From NCBI GenBank assembly GCA_038237805.1, contig JBBRYI010000001.1, positions 330,428-394,427 of the forward strand: a DNA stretch of 64,000 bases. The letters are read 5' to 3'. Position 1 is the stretch's first letter, and each line of letters starts with the position of its first letter. Shown here one piece after another: positions 44,886 through 54,053 of this stretch. Both the position numbers and the translations under genes were made by a program. The DNA comes from JBBQFI01 sp038237805. Lineage in GTDB: Bacteria; Verrucomicrobiota; Verrucomicrobiia; Chthoniobacterales; UBA10450. Below the pieces are notes generated by a model. That model had not been told where the DNA came from. It did no database searches and saw only the letters and a list, made by a program, of their open reading frames with translations.

Positions 44886-45911
44886 TCATTTTCCGCCGCT
44901 ATCACGAGTGTTGTTGCTCGGTTGGCCGTTTCCCTCGCGGTCCAAGGCGTTAGCCGTAAGCGACGGTTTTATCGACCGCGCGGTAGGTGCGGCGTGAAGG
45001 TCAATTATCGTATCAAAGCAGATCGCGCCGCTTTTCGAGATGCGAATGTCGATGCGCGGAAAGTTCCCGCCCCCGGCGACAAGACCGCTGTCGAACTGCG
45101 CCGGATCCTCTCCGCCCACTTTGAGCACCAGCTTTAGTTGGTGCACAACGGCGACTTCGCCGCCGAATCTGTACGTCCCGAAACCACGCACGGGGATGCG
45201 GCCGGACGGATCGAGCGCCCGCCAGCGCACGTTGACCACCGCGAACTCGCTGGACAGCGGTGTCATGTCCAGCGGCACAAGGGCGAACGTTCCGACGATC
45301 GGATCAAGCGGGCCGATGGCGCAGTCGCAGGCATCAACGCAACCGTGCTGGAACGTGCTGCCTGCGAGCAGACGGTAAGGTTGGATTTGGTCGGGCGGAA
45401 CTGGCGAGGCGCTCACCGCAAAGACCTTGTCGAAGCACACCTGACCGTGGACGGAGATTATCACATTGATGTTGGGGAACGGCTTTGCTCCCGGCGCCAC
45501 CAGGCCGCTGTCGAAGTGCTGCACTTTGTCGCTGCCCACTTGGAGATCAAGCGAGAGTTCCTGCTGCACTGCGAACTCGCCGCCGATTTTGTAGGTGCCG
45601 CTTCCGGTAACGATCATGTCGGTCCCGCCGTTCGACACCACCCAGTTCACGTCCGTGACGGCGTAGGTGTTGAACAAGCCGTCGAAGCCAGTTGGCGTGA
45701 GAACGAACGTCCCCTTGACCGATCCGGGAGCTAAAATTGGGCAGAGGTACGGAGGAAAACACCCTTGCTGGAAGGAGCTGTCCTGGTTCAGCCGGTAAAG
45801 AGTTCCGGTTTGGGCGCTGGCCGGAATGCTGGCGGCGGTTATACCCAAAAGAAGCAGCACCGCGCAGCCAGCATTTCTGATGGCTGAAAGGAAATTCGTT
45901 TTTGCCGCCAT
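44886..45911 (-). CDS. Secreted protein of two tandem repeated domains
   Basis: 341 residues from the ATG at 45911. Signal peptide (to 'PASAQTG', about 33). Two similar halves: residues about 35-170 ('LYRLNQDSSFQQGCF', 'GGEFAVQQELSLDLQVG', 'FDSGLVAPG') and about 175-310 ('PYRLLAGSTFQHGCV', 'GGEVAVVHQLKLVLKVGG', 'FDSGLVAGG'). Paired Cys near each half suggest disulfides. No known family; a duplicated beta-sandwich is inferred. Confidence 0.75.
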   Translation of the reverse strand: MAAKTNFLSAIRNAGCAVLLLLGITAASIPASAQTGTLYRLNQDSSFQQGCFPPYLCPILAPGSVKGTFVLTPTGFDGLFNTYAVTDVNWVVSNGGTDMIVTGSGTYKIGGEFAVQQELSLDLQVGSDKVQHFDSGLVAPGAKPFPNINVIISVHGQVCFDKVFAVSASPVPPDQIQPYRLLAGSTFQHGCVDACDCAIGPLDPIVGTFALVPLDMTPLSSEFAVVNVRWRALDPSGRIPVRGFGTYRFGGEVAVVHQLKLVLKVGGEDPAQFDSGLVAGGGNFPRIDIRISKSGAICFDTIIDLHAAPTARSIKPSLTANALDREGNGQPSNNTRDSGGK

Positions 45912-46256
45912 ACGATTAAGAAACATTACTCGTTAGTCGCGCTCTTTGAAAACTAAATTTCGCTTCCGGTAGCGTCAAGCAGGTTCGGCGGGAGCTCAGT
46001 GCCAGCGCAACGCAAGCCCAGCGTTGGCATCCGACATCTGATCCGCCAAAGGACGGATTCGCTGTGGCGAACCTCTATTTCGGTTGGCACGATAGCCTCT
46101 TATCGCGCCGCCCGCTCGCGAACGCTTTCGGAGTAGCTTCAGCGAAGGAGGATGACGAAGGCGGCTACTTCCTAATTCTTTTAGGCCGTTCCAACCGGTC
46201 GATAGGTCATCGTCCGAATTATGAAACCGCGGAATTAGCACGCACCATCGAAGTCA
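45912..46256. other. Gene-free stretch before the MOSC remnant
   Basis: About 345 bases with no open frame that looks coding and no tRNA. It contains a near-motif (CTCGTTAGTC at about 45930) and short self-complementary stretches. It may hold promoter DNA for 44886 and further decayed sequence. Confidence 0.5.
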
Positions 46257-46400
46257 ATCACGCTCGATCTCGATACCGGAGAAAAGGCGATGGTGTTACT
46301 AAAGAAAGTCGCGCAGAGCCCGCGATGGAATGACCGGCGTTTACGCTGCCGTGTTGGCGGAAGGCATGGTCCCCAAACGCGACTCGGTGAATTGTTCACT
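46257..46400 (+). pseudogene. Remnant of a MOSC gene (C-terminal end)
   Basis: Reads 'ITLDLDTGEK' and 'LLKKVAQ', then, after a frame change, 'GMTGVYAAVLAEGMV' and 'KRDSV'. These align in order with the C-terminal part of the intact MOSC protein at 35525 ('ITLDPDTGEK', 'LLKKVAQ', 'LYGAVLVEGTLHKGDSV'). No start, Cys or N-terminal part remains. Confidence 0.75.
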
Positions 46401-46509
46401 AGCTACTAGTCCGACATTCCTCCTCGTCTGCTATGCGTGAGCCTTCGATCCTGCCGCGCTCGGTCAACTGTGCACCCATTTATTGGAGTGCTACTCCCTG
46501 GCGGAGTAA

Positions 46510-47187
46510 CTACTGTTTCGAAAGCCTTGATTCTTCACGCAACAAAGTTTTCACATCGGCAAGAACAAGGCGAGGATCGAGCGTCCCGGAACTGTAAATA
46601 TTCCGGATGCGGCCTTCGCGATCGATGAGGAAGACGCGCACGCTGTGATAAAGCGGACCTTGTGGATCGGATTCGTTAGGGCGCTTATCGACGGCCTGAT
46701 CGTAGGCGGCGAGGATAGGTTCCAAATCGCCGCGCGACTTCGCGGTGATGAAGCGCCATTCGCATCCTGATTTTTCTTCGCGAACATTTTCGGAGAAGGC
46801 AGCGAGATGTTGTGGTGTGTCGTACTCGGGATCGAAGCTGATGCTGACAAGGCGCATGTTCTTGGCGAGCGCTGCATCCTTGGCACTCAGATCGTGAAGC
46901 TGACTTAAAACGCCAGTTGCATAAGGACATGCCTTCGGTGCGGCACAGCGAGTGTAGATGAAACTCAAGACGGTGATGCGGCCGCGCGTGAGATCGCGAA
47001 GGTTTATGGCTTTGTTATTCGAATCGAGTAAGGCTCCGTCAGCGGCAAGTTTTACGACCGGCAGGCTGTAACTGCCGGGCACTGGTGGATCGTAATCGTA
47101 GTCGCTGTCGCGCGGGAGATCGGCTGCTGTCGCAATCGAAACGAAAAGAGACAAGACAAGAGCAAATGCGATGGTCAGCAGTTGCAT
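46510..47187 (-). CDS. SCO1/SenC-family copper chaperone-like protein
   Basis: 225 residues from the ATG at 47187. Signal peptide (about 1-20, 'SIATAAD'). Thioredoxin-like SCO fold: 'VLSFIYTRCAAPKACPYATG' (Cys pair in a CX5C arrangement), 'SISFDPEYDTPQHLAAF' and the His in 'LYHSVRVFLIDREG'. Role: copper delivery or redox to a periplasmic cuproenzyme. It follows the methanethiol oxidase gene on the same strand; the known mtoX locus also carries a SCO gene. Confidence 0.88.
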   Translation of the reverse strand: MQLLTIAFALVLSLFVSIATAADLPRDSDYDYDPPVPGSYSLPVVKLAADGALLDSNNKAINLRDLTRGRITVLSFIYTRCAAPKACPYATGVLSQLHDLSAKDAALAKNMRLVSISFDPEYDTPQHLAAFSENVREEKSGCEWRFITAKSRGDLEPILAAYDQAVDKRPNESDPQGPLYHSVRVFLIDREGRIRNIYSSGTLDPRLVLADVKTLLREESRLSKQ

Positions 47188-47197
47188 GCGAGCGAGA

Positions 47198-47342
47198 TGG
47201 GGAGCGCACGCGCCTCGCGTGCCGGTTTCGGCGCCCTCGCCGGAACCAACTTCGCGGTTAGGCCAATGCGTGGATCGGGGAAGCAAAAAGTCCGCGATGA
47301 CGAGGGCGTCATCGCCAGCACGCGAGGCGCGTGCGCTCCCCA
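47198..47342. repeat. Perfect 25-bp inverted-repeat element between mtoX and sco
   Basis: Arms 47198-47222 and 47318-47342 are exact reverse complements (start TGGGGAGCGCACGCGCC). About 95 bases lie between, with further partial symmetry ('gcgccctcgcc' facing 'gacgagggcgtc'). It lies inside the likely mtoX-sco transcription unit, so it may form a strong hairpin in the mRNA or be a recent small insertion. Confidence 0.8.
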
Positions 47343-47382
47343 GATCTTCAGCGCCATGCGCATGAATTGTGAATACAAGTTA

Positions 47383-48741
47383 TTACTTGCTCGCGACGGT
47401 GCGCGGTGAACCGATTTTTGTGGAGCCAAAGAGCATGTGATGCGGCCGGCCGAGTTTCAGCACGGTGAAATCGAGATCGAAGGCTGGCTTTAGTTCTTTG
47501 CCGTCCCAAGCGTAACCGCGTAGGAACTGCTCGTTGTCGGCGCCTTTTTTGTCCCAGTTCGCTAAAAGTGAGCTCGTGAAGTAGAGGCGCTTTCCGTCCC
47601 AGCTCTGCGAGACCATGTTGACCTGCTTGCCGATTTGTTTCTCGTAAATCTGTTTCGGCTTTTGCGGATCCGACACATCGAAGACGCGACATTTGCCGTC
47701 GCCGAAGCAATCCACAAACAATGTCTTGTCGTCCGCGCTTAAGCTGATGTCGACGGGAAGAACGCCGCCTTTCACGTCACTGATCGGCGCGACCTCCTTA
47801 GCCTGCCATTCGCCTTTGTCGTCTGCGTAAACACACCAAAGCTTCGAGGTCAACGCGGTGGCGGTGAAGGCGTAGTTGTGTTTGTCACCCCAGGCCCAAC
47901 GGATTTCGAGCGGCGCGCCCGGCACCTGAAAAACTTTTTTTGGCTGACGGGTGTGGAAATCCCACATCACCATCGTGTTTCCGAAATGTTTCATCGCTTC
48001 AGCATCTTTCATCAGTGCACCGAGGTCCCGTGTGTAATTTTTCCAACCGGCGAACGACGAAGTGAGTAACGCGTTCTTGCGCGGCAACACCCGCGCGTCG
48101 TAGCCGTAGCCATCGGCGAATTCCGCGCCGGCTGCCCCTAACGACTCATTCTTGGTCGGCAGCCAATGAGTCGCGATGTAATTTCCGTCGTTGCCGTACT
48201 CCACCAGGGCCGTGCGGCCGCCTTTGTCTTTCGCGTTCGAGAGACAAGGAATGAGCACGCGTCCGGGCAATGCATACGTGCCATGTGGTCCGAGGGCGCC
48301 GCCGGTGGTCTCAGAGAAATTGTCGATCGTCTTCGTTAATTTCGGTTTCGACGGATCGCTGTGCACATCGAAAACAAAAATTTTGCTGTTCTCCAAGCCC
48401 GCGAGCCAGAGTTGTCTGCGATCGTCAGTAAATCCGCCGTGATGCGCCTCGTTGCGTCCATCGACGGAAACGCTGCTAGCGACTTTGCCGTAGTTAGGCG
48501 AGCCGGGCTTTGCATCTACGGTGACAAGTTTGTCCATGCCATCGCCGAGGCCTTCGACACCGAGCGTCCAAACATAAACGAACTCCTCCTGTCCATCGAT
48601 GCGCGCGAGGTACGGTGAAGAGCAAGTTTCATCGGCACGCGCGGCGCTCGAGCCGAGTGTAAAAGTGAGAGCGAGGGCACCGACAAATAGGCTGCGCGCA
48701 ATCGCGGTGTTGTACAATTGAGTGATGAGAGATGTTTTCAT
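47383..48741 (-). CDS. mtoX: Periplasmic methanethiol oxidase (selenium-binding protein 56 family)
   Basis: 452 residues from the ATG at 48741 (TTG at 48765 less likely). Signal peptide ending 'SSAARADE' (about 37). SBP56 marks: 'CSSPYLA', 'NEAHHGGFTDDRRQLWLAG' (His pair), 'GALGPHGTYALPG' and 'LGRPHHMLFG' near the end, the likely copper-binding His groups. Known bacterial members oxidise methanethiol to formaldehyde, hydrogen sulfide and peroxide with copper. The SCO gene next door fits copper loading. A motif copy lies just upstream of the ATG. Confidence 0.88.
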   Translation of the reverse strand: MKTSLITQLYNTAIARSLFVGALALTFTLGSSAARADETCSSPYLARIDGQEEFVYVWTLGVEGLGDGMDKLVTVDAKPGSPNYGKVASSVSVDGRNEAHHGGFTDDRRQLWLAGLENSKIFVFDVHSDPSKPKLTKTIDNFSETTGGALGPHGTYALPGRVLIPCLSNAKDKGGRTALVEYGNDGNYIATHWLPTKNESLGAAGAEFADGYGYDARVLPRKNALLTSSFAGWKNYTRDLGALMKDAEAMKHFGNTMVMWDFHTRQPKKVFQVPGAPLEIRWAWGDKHNYAFTATALTSKLWCVYADDKGEWQAKEVAPISDVKGGVLPVDISLSADDKTLFVDCFGDGKCRVFDVSDPQKPKQIYEKQIGKQVNMVSQSWDGKRLYFTSSLLANWDKKGADNEQFLRGYAWDGKELKPAFDLDFTVLKLGRPHHMLFGSTKIGSPRTVASK

Positions 48742-49030
48742 GTAAGTGGGTGATTCGTTAGGCAAAGTTTGTTCCTTATGCCCTCAAGACAGCAACGGCT
48801 CTGCCCTCCCCTCCATTTTCGCTCGCCGCTGCTCGCAGGATTTCGTTGAAAGTTATACCTGGCTATAAACCTCGGCGGCTTTTCCGACAATCTTTTCGTC
48901 GAACAAAATGGAGGCAGCGTAGAATACGTAGTCCCCCTCCCTATTTCTAAGCGCAGTTACCAAAAGACTTCCCGTACTCCACCAATGCTCGCGCTGGCGG
49001 TCTCGTACAAAACCTGCTCGGGCGCAATAC

Positions 49031-51274
49031 ATGCGAAACTACCCTGCGGAACACAAATCCATTGCGCTTATCTTTTTCGGTTTACTTGCGGCCTCCTGGC
49101 CGGCGCTGGCACAGACCCACTCGTTAGGAGCGGCCGACAACGGAAGAACTTTCGAACTTTCCAACGCGACCCGCACAGATGCGAACATCGCAACTGCCGG
49201 TGAAGTAGCACTGAGCGCTGGGAACGGCGTTAACCGGCTTGCGCCGGAAATGACCATCGGGAGCGCGCTCCACACCAATGACGCTTTAACGAACCGAGCC
49301 CGCGCTACGACGCTAGCCGCTCAACCGCAGGTGGCCGCGCTGCTGGCCGCGACAGCCATTCCGCTAGGCGGGGCCGCGAACGTGGCCATTTTAGGCGGAA
49401 GTACGGTCACCAATACAGGCGCGAGCATTATTTCCGGCAACGTCGCGCTCATTCCCGGAGTTTCCATTACTGGATTTCCGCCCGGCATGATCGTTAATGG
49501 AGCGAAGCATATCAATGACGCCATTGCAGTCCAAGCCCATGCCGGAGCGTTGGCCGCCTATAACCAACTTTTCGCCGAAACGCCTACAAGCAACCTGACG
49601 GGAATGAACCTGGGCGGCCTTACCCTTACGCCAGGCGTCTACCACTTCGACACTCTCGCGCAATTGACCGGAATGCTAAAGCTCGACACCGGTGGAGATC
49701 CAAACGCCGCTTTCCATTTCCAGATCGGTACCACGCTCACGGCTGCTTCCGCTTCTTCGATCACACTGCTCAACGGGAATTCGGTGAATATATTCTGGCA
49801 GGTCGGCACTTCGGCGACACTGGGCGTGGGAAGCTCTTTTTCCGGGACGATCATCGCCAACCAAAGCATCACGATGAATACGGGAGCGTCGCTTGAGGGG
49901 AGAGCTCTCGCGCTCAATGGCGCCGTCACGCTGGATACCAATGCCGTCACCGTTCCTACGCCTACGCCAACTCCAACACCGAGTCCGACTGCGACTCCCA
50001 GTCCGACAGCCAGTCCGACTGCCACCCCGGGAGCGACAGCGACTCCGTCGCCGGGAGTAACACCCACTCCATCTCCGAGCGCAACCCCAGCCGGTGGCAC
50101 TCCGGTGCCTCCCAACCAAATCGCGCTCGCGCATGCCTTGGACCACCTCGCGATCGACCATCCGAATAACGATCTCATCCGCGTGCTTAGTTTGTTACCA
50201 GCTTCGGAACTTCCTGCTGCTCTCGCTCTTCTCTCACCCGAAGATCTGGCGTCGATTTTCGATGGGGGCTTCGCCGTCTTGCATGTGCAGCATGACAATA
50301 TTCAGCACCGCTTGTGGGACGTGCGGCAAGGCGTGATTGGTTTCAGCGATTCCGGCTACACCGTCACCGAAACCCGCACCAGATCGCATACCGATGGCAA
50401 AGACCTGCAGAGTATGGACGGCAAAGAAACCATGGCCGCCCCGACCGTCACTGCGCCCGATAAACGCTGGGGATTTTTCGTCACAGGAAACGGCGAGTTG
50501 GTAGATGTGGAAAACACGAGCATCGCTCGCGGTTCAACCTTTAGCACCGCGGGCGTTACCGTCGGCGCCGACTATCGTGTCACCGATCATTTCGTACTCG
50601 GAACGGCGTTCGGTTACGCCAACATCTCGACCGATCTGAATTTCGACGGCCGGCTCAGAAGCGACGACGGCCAGGGGAACATTTACGCGACATATTATAA
50701 TAAGGGGTTCTATGTGAATGGAATTGCCGGCGGAAATTACAGTTCGCTCGATACCCGTCGCCTGACCATCGGTGGATTCGCCCGCGGCGAGACAAACGCA
50801 ACGGGATTCGATGCTTTGGTTGGAACCGGTTACGATTTCCGGAGCGGAGGATTCAGCTTCGGTCCCCTCGCTTCGCTTGGTTACGGCCGAATTGGAATCG
50901 ATGGCTTTACCGAAGTTGGCGCCTTAGGAGCACTCCGGATCGATTCGCAAAGCAAGGACTCGCTCAGATCCGCCATCGGCCTGCAAGCTTCCTACACGGC
51001 AAAGCTCGGCCCCATTCCTGTCACTCCATTCGTGCGCGCGCAATGGGAACACGAATTTCTCAGCAGCACTTCGGATATCGACGCGGGATTTACCTCCTCG
51101 GATACGTTCACCGTGCAGGGTCCGCATATCGGCCGCGATGGCTTGCTCCTGGACGCCGGCGTCTCTGCACAATTAACGCCTAGCATTGCCGTCTTCGCCT
51201 ATTACACCGGCGAACTGTGTCGCGAAAATTACAACGTGCACAGTATCAGCGGTGGATTTCGCGTGAGCTTTTGA
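49031..51274 (+). CDS. Autotransporter with DUF3494 ice-binding-like passenger
   Basis: 747 residues. Signal peptide (1-27, 'WPALAQ'), a DUF3494 beta-solenoid (about 117-304: 'VAILGGSTVTNTGAS', 'GVYHFDTLAQLTG', 'AFHFQIGTTLTAASASSI', 'GSSFSGTIIANQSITMNTGA'), a Pro/Thr/Ser linker (about 307-360, TPTPTPSPTATPSP type), a helical linker and a C-terminal autotransporter beta-barrel (about 478-747, ends aromatic 'FRVSF'). Type V secretion of an ice-binding-like adhesin domain is predicted. DUF3494 proteins bind ice or other surfaces; the barrel fusion is unusual. A motif copy lies at 49121. Confidence 0.85.
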   Translation: MRNYPAEHKSIALIFFGLLAASWPALAQTHSLGAADNGRTFELSNATRTDANIATAGEVALSAGNGVNRLAPEMTIGSALHTNDALTNRARATTLAAQPQVAALLAATAIPLGGAANVAILGGSTVTNTGASIISGNVALIPGVSITGFPPGMIVNGAKHINDAIAVQAHAGALAAYNQLFAETPTSNLTGMNLGGLTLTPGVYHFDTLAQLTGMLKLDTGGDPNAAFHFQIGTTLTAASASSITLLNGNSVNIFWQVGTSATLGVGSSFSGTIIANQSITMNTGASLEGRALALNGAVTLDTNAVTVPTPTPTPTPSPTATPSPTASPTATPGATATPSPGVTPTPSPSATPAGGTPVPPNQIALAHALDHLAIDHPNNDLIRVLSLLPASELPAALALLSPEDLASIFDGGFAVLHVQHDNIQHRLWDVRQGVIGFSDSGYTVTETRTRSHTDGKDLQSMDGKETMAAPTVTAPDKRWGFFVTGNGELVDVENTSIARGSTFSTAGVTVGADYRVTDHFVLGTAFGYANISTDLNFDGRLRSDDGQGNIYATYYNKGFYVNGIAGGNYSSLDTRRLTIGGFARGETNATGFDALVGTGYDFRSGGFSFGPLASLGYGRIGIDGFTEVGALGALRIDSQSKDSLRSAIGLQASYTAKLGPIPVTPFVRAQWEHEFLSSTSDIDAGFTSSDTFTVQGPHIGRDGLLLDAGVSAQLTPSIAVFAYYTGELCRENYNVHSISGGFRVSF

Positions 51275-51408
51275 GCGCTCCCCGGCAACCATAATTCTGG
51301 TGGCCAGCAGTGTCCTTGCCTGCGCTGGTCCTAGAGAGTGCTTCGATGGCTCTGATTGCGATTCGGTGCCTGAACGCTAGCTTCGGCTCGCTTCGCAATT
51401 TTATTCCC

Positions 51409-51897
51409 ATGGCAATCCGAATCCTCGTTACCGGCGGCACCTTCGACAAGGAATACAACGAGCACACCGGACAACTCTATTTTAAGGATACTCATCTCGC
51501 GGAGATGCTCCGGCTCGGGCGGTCACGCGTGGAGGTGACCATCCGCACCGTCATGATGATCGACAGTCTCGAAATGAGCGACGCCGATCGCGCTCTTATC
51601 GTGCAGAACTGTGTTCAATCCGAGGAAGATCGCATCGTCATCACTCACGGCACCGACACAATGACGGAGACCGCCGCGGCAATTGCTCGCGCCGTTTCGG
51701 AAAAAACTGTCGTGCTCACCGGCGCGATGATTCCCTACGCCTTTGGCAGTTCCGATGGCCTCTTCAATCTCGGCAGCGCGCTGTCGTTCGTGCAAGTGCT
51801 ACCGCCCGGCGTTTACATTGCGATGAACGGAAAATGTTTTCCCTGGGATCGCGTCCGGAAAAATCGCGAGCGCGGCGAGTTTGAGGAGATTCTGTAA
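51409..51897 (+). CDS. Short asparaginase-like protein (N-terminal domain only)
   Basis: 162 residues from the ATG at 51409. Asparaginase N-domain: 'ILVTGGTFDKEYNEHTGQL' with the first catalytic Thr, 'VITHGTDTMTETAA' with the second Thr-Asp, and 'VLTGAMIPYAFGSSDG'. The C-terminal domain of canonical enzymes (about 325 residues) is absent and the stop is not next to a frame break, so it is a single-domain form. Activity would need testing. Its stop abuts that of the VOC gene. Confidence 0.85.
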   Translation: MAIRILVTGGTFDKEYNEHTGQLYFKDTHLAEMLRLGRSRVEVTIRTVMMIDSLEMSDADRALIVQNCVQSEEDRIVITHGTDTMTETAAAIARAVSEKTVVLTGAMIPYAFGSSDGLFNLGSALSFVQVLPPGVYIAMNGKCFPWDRVRKNRERGEFEEIL

Positions 51898-52386
51898 CTA
51901 TCTCCCTTCGCCCAGCAACGATTCCAGATCGAGCGGTCTCGTGTACATCGCAAGACCGCCGTCCGGTGTGCGCGGCCATTCTTCCTGAGGCCGATCCCAA
52001 TAAAGTTCCACGCCATTGCCATCCGGATCGCGCAGATACAATGCTTCGCTCACCCCATGATCCGATGCGCCTTCGAGCGGAATGCCAGCCTTCTGCAAAC
52101 GCCGCAGCGCATCGCTCAGTTCCGCGCGCGTGGGATACAGAATCGCGAGATGATAAAGGCCCGTCATTCCCGCATCCGGAGGCCGACCGCCGGCGCTCTC
52201 CCAAGTGTTTAATCCGATGTGATGATGATACCCGCCCGCAGAAAGAAATGCCGCCGACGATCCGAAACGTTGCGTGAGCTCAAACCCCAACACATCGCGA
52301 TAAAATCCAAGCGCACGATCCAGGTCCGCCACTTTCAAATGCACGTGGCCCATGTGGATATCCGGATGAATCGCTTTCGCGGGCAC
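51898..52386 (-). CDS. VOC-family dioxygenase-like protein
   Basis: 162 residues, two modules: 'HMGHVHLKVADLDRALGFYR' and 'SEALYLRDPDGNGVELYWDR' with metal-ligand His and Glu (His in VHLKV, Glu in GVELYW). Resembles ring-cleavage extradiol dioxygenases/glyoxalase. Substrate unknown. Confidence 0.87.
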   Translation of the reverse strand: MPAKAIHPDIHMGHVHLKVADLDRALGFYRDVLGFELTQRFGSSAAFLSAGGYHHHIGLNTWESAGGRPPDAGMTGLYHLAILYPTRAELSDALRRLQKAGIPLEGASDHGVSEALYLRDPDGNGVELYWDRPQEEWPRTPDGGLAMYTRPLDLESLLGEGR

Positions 52387-52555
52387 GCGTTACTGTCACG
52401 CCGTAAGCACCGTCTCAGCAACCCCAGACGTAAGACGCGAACCGATTAGTGTCGGTTATTCGTTACCTTCCGGACCTCGAGTTCAACGCGGTCGACATTC
52501 TAACGTCAGTTAGGCTCGGGACGTTTAATTCAATGACGCACGATCGGCGCACCTC

Positions 52556-52708
52556 CTATTTGCCGATGAGAATAAAAATGCCCGCGGCTAATGCGATCAG
52601 GTCGACCAGGAAAACCGCGGGCCCGAGCGGCAAACCGAACCCGAGAAGACCGTGGAGGATCAGGTAAACCGCGAGCAGTAACATGCCGATGCTCTTCGTA
52701 AATTTCAT
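52556..52708 (-). CDS. Small membrane protein (50 residues)
   Basis: From the ATG at 52708, 50 residues, almost all in two hydrophobic helices ('SIGMLLLAVYLILHGLLGFG', 'AVFLVDLIALAAGIFILIG'). Short proteins of this pattern are common and uncharacterised. It follows the frameshifted DJ-1/PfpI gene by 110 bases. Confidence 0.7.
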   Translation of the reverse strand: MKFTKSIGMLLLAVYLILHGLLGFGLPLGPAVFLVDLIALAAGIFILIGK

Positions 52709-52817
52709 GCGGTCGATCTTCCAGATCGCGTGTTCGTCTGACAATCCAAATCGCGGAGCGACTTCCCAGACGCAGCGTGTGAATCTTAGATGCTTAGATC
52801 TGGCCCTGCTTGGCTCC

Positions 52818-53554
52818 CTAAACGATCCAGCCTTTTCCTTGATGCTCGACAAAGATTGCAGTTCGCTCTGCAACCTTCCTGCCGAAGTGGCGGTCCACTA
52901 CTCTCAAGGCCAGGTCGATTCCGCAGGTCTCTCCTCCAGACGTCGATATCTTCTCGTTCTCTACGAATCGAACCCCGCGTCTGACATCGATGTCCGGATA
53001 GTCTTTCGCAAAGCTATCGTAAAAATCGTGATGAATCGTGGCCGATTTCCCAGTCAACAGCCCGGCCTTTGCTAACTGAGTGACACCGGTACAGACTGAC
53101 ATCGTTACGTCCGCCGTCAGTGCAATCTTGCGTAACCACTCCTGCATTTTGTCCGATCCACGCTGTGCCCCGATGACGGCAACCTTGCAGGGAGGAACAT
53201 TTTCGAAGGTGTAGTTGGGCGTTATCTTCATTCCTCCTTCTACCGTCACCGCCTCAAGTTTATCCGACACTATAAAAAGTTCGAATGGCATCTGATCCGC
53301 CATCGTCGGGCCGCGCTCAGGCCTCATCACACTTACAAAAACGTCCCACGGCCCCGCGAAATCAATTACGGTCGCGCCTTCAGAAAGGGCGACGGCCACG
53401 GGAATTGTGCCCTTCTCTGGCGGGATTAATTTGCTCGTCGAGACGACTACTCCCTTGCCGTCACTAAAATTCTTCTGTTCTGCTCGTGAGAAAGCGGGCC
53501 ACGCAGCCACCGCCCCGAAGCTGCCGTCCCAGTAAGGAAACTCCTTCTGTTCAT
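52818..53554 (-). pseudogene. Exported DJ-1/PfpI (GlxA-type) protein, frameshifted in its signal
   Basis: The ATG at 53554 gives a twin-arginine signal 'MNRRSFLTGTAASG', then the frame shifts; 'AVAAWPAFSRAEQKN' continues in another frame to 52818. One extra C in CCCC (53513-53516) joins them, about 246 residues. The body is a DJ-1/PfpI domain: 'VIDFAGPWDVFVSVM', nucleophile 'MSVCTGVTQLAKAGLLTG' and 'STSGGETCGIDLALRVV'. Likely periplasmic; substrate unknown. Confidence 0.82.
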
Positions 53555-53703
53555 ATACAACAACGACGCCGCCCAGCCCCGCTCTTGTCTGGATCGCGCG
53601 AGAATTCTTTCTCGTTAAAATTTCAAATGCCGAGACTGCACCCCATTTCCATTCCCTCAAAGTTCACGCGGGAACTCTGCGAACTTTCTCGTAGATTTCC
53701 ACC

Positions 53704-54036
53704 ATGAGCTTCATCGATCTCGAGCAGCTGCCGTTTGTTGGAATGTCACATGAGTTCATCGGCGAAACTCAAGGCGCGCCCTTCTCAGCCTTCATCGTCA
53801 AGGCCAGGCCCGGGCAAGGCCCGCCTTTACATAAGCATCCGTACGTCGAAGTCGCATTCACTCTCGAAGGCTGTGCCACCATCACGGTCGGAGACGAACA
53901 GCGCGAGTTGAAAGCTGGCGGCATCGTTGTAATTCCGGCGGGCACACCGCATCGATTCGTTAACTCCGGCGAAACGACGCTGCATCAGATCGACATCCAC
54001 GCCAGCCCGCGATTTATCCAGACAAATCTCACGTGA
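53704..54036 (+). CDS. Cupin domain protein
   Basis: 110 residues. Cupin motif 1 'GPPLHKHPYVEVAFTLEG' (metal His) and motif 2 'VVIPAGTPHRFVNSGET'. Small single-domain cupin, metal-binding; function unknown. One of three small cupin genes between 53 and 58 kb. Confidence 0.85.
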   Translation: MSFIDLEQLPFVGMSHEFIGETQGAPFSAFIVKARPGQGPPLHKHPYVEVAFTLEGCATITVGDEQRELKAGGIVVIPAGTPHRFVNSGETTLHQIDIHASPRFIQTNLT

Positions 54037-54053
54037 AGATTCGTCCCGTCTGA

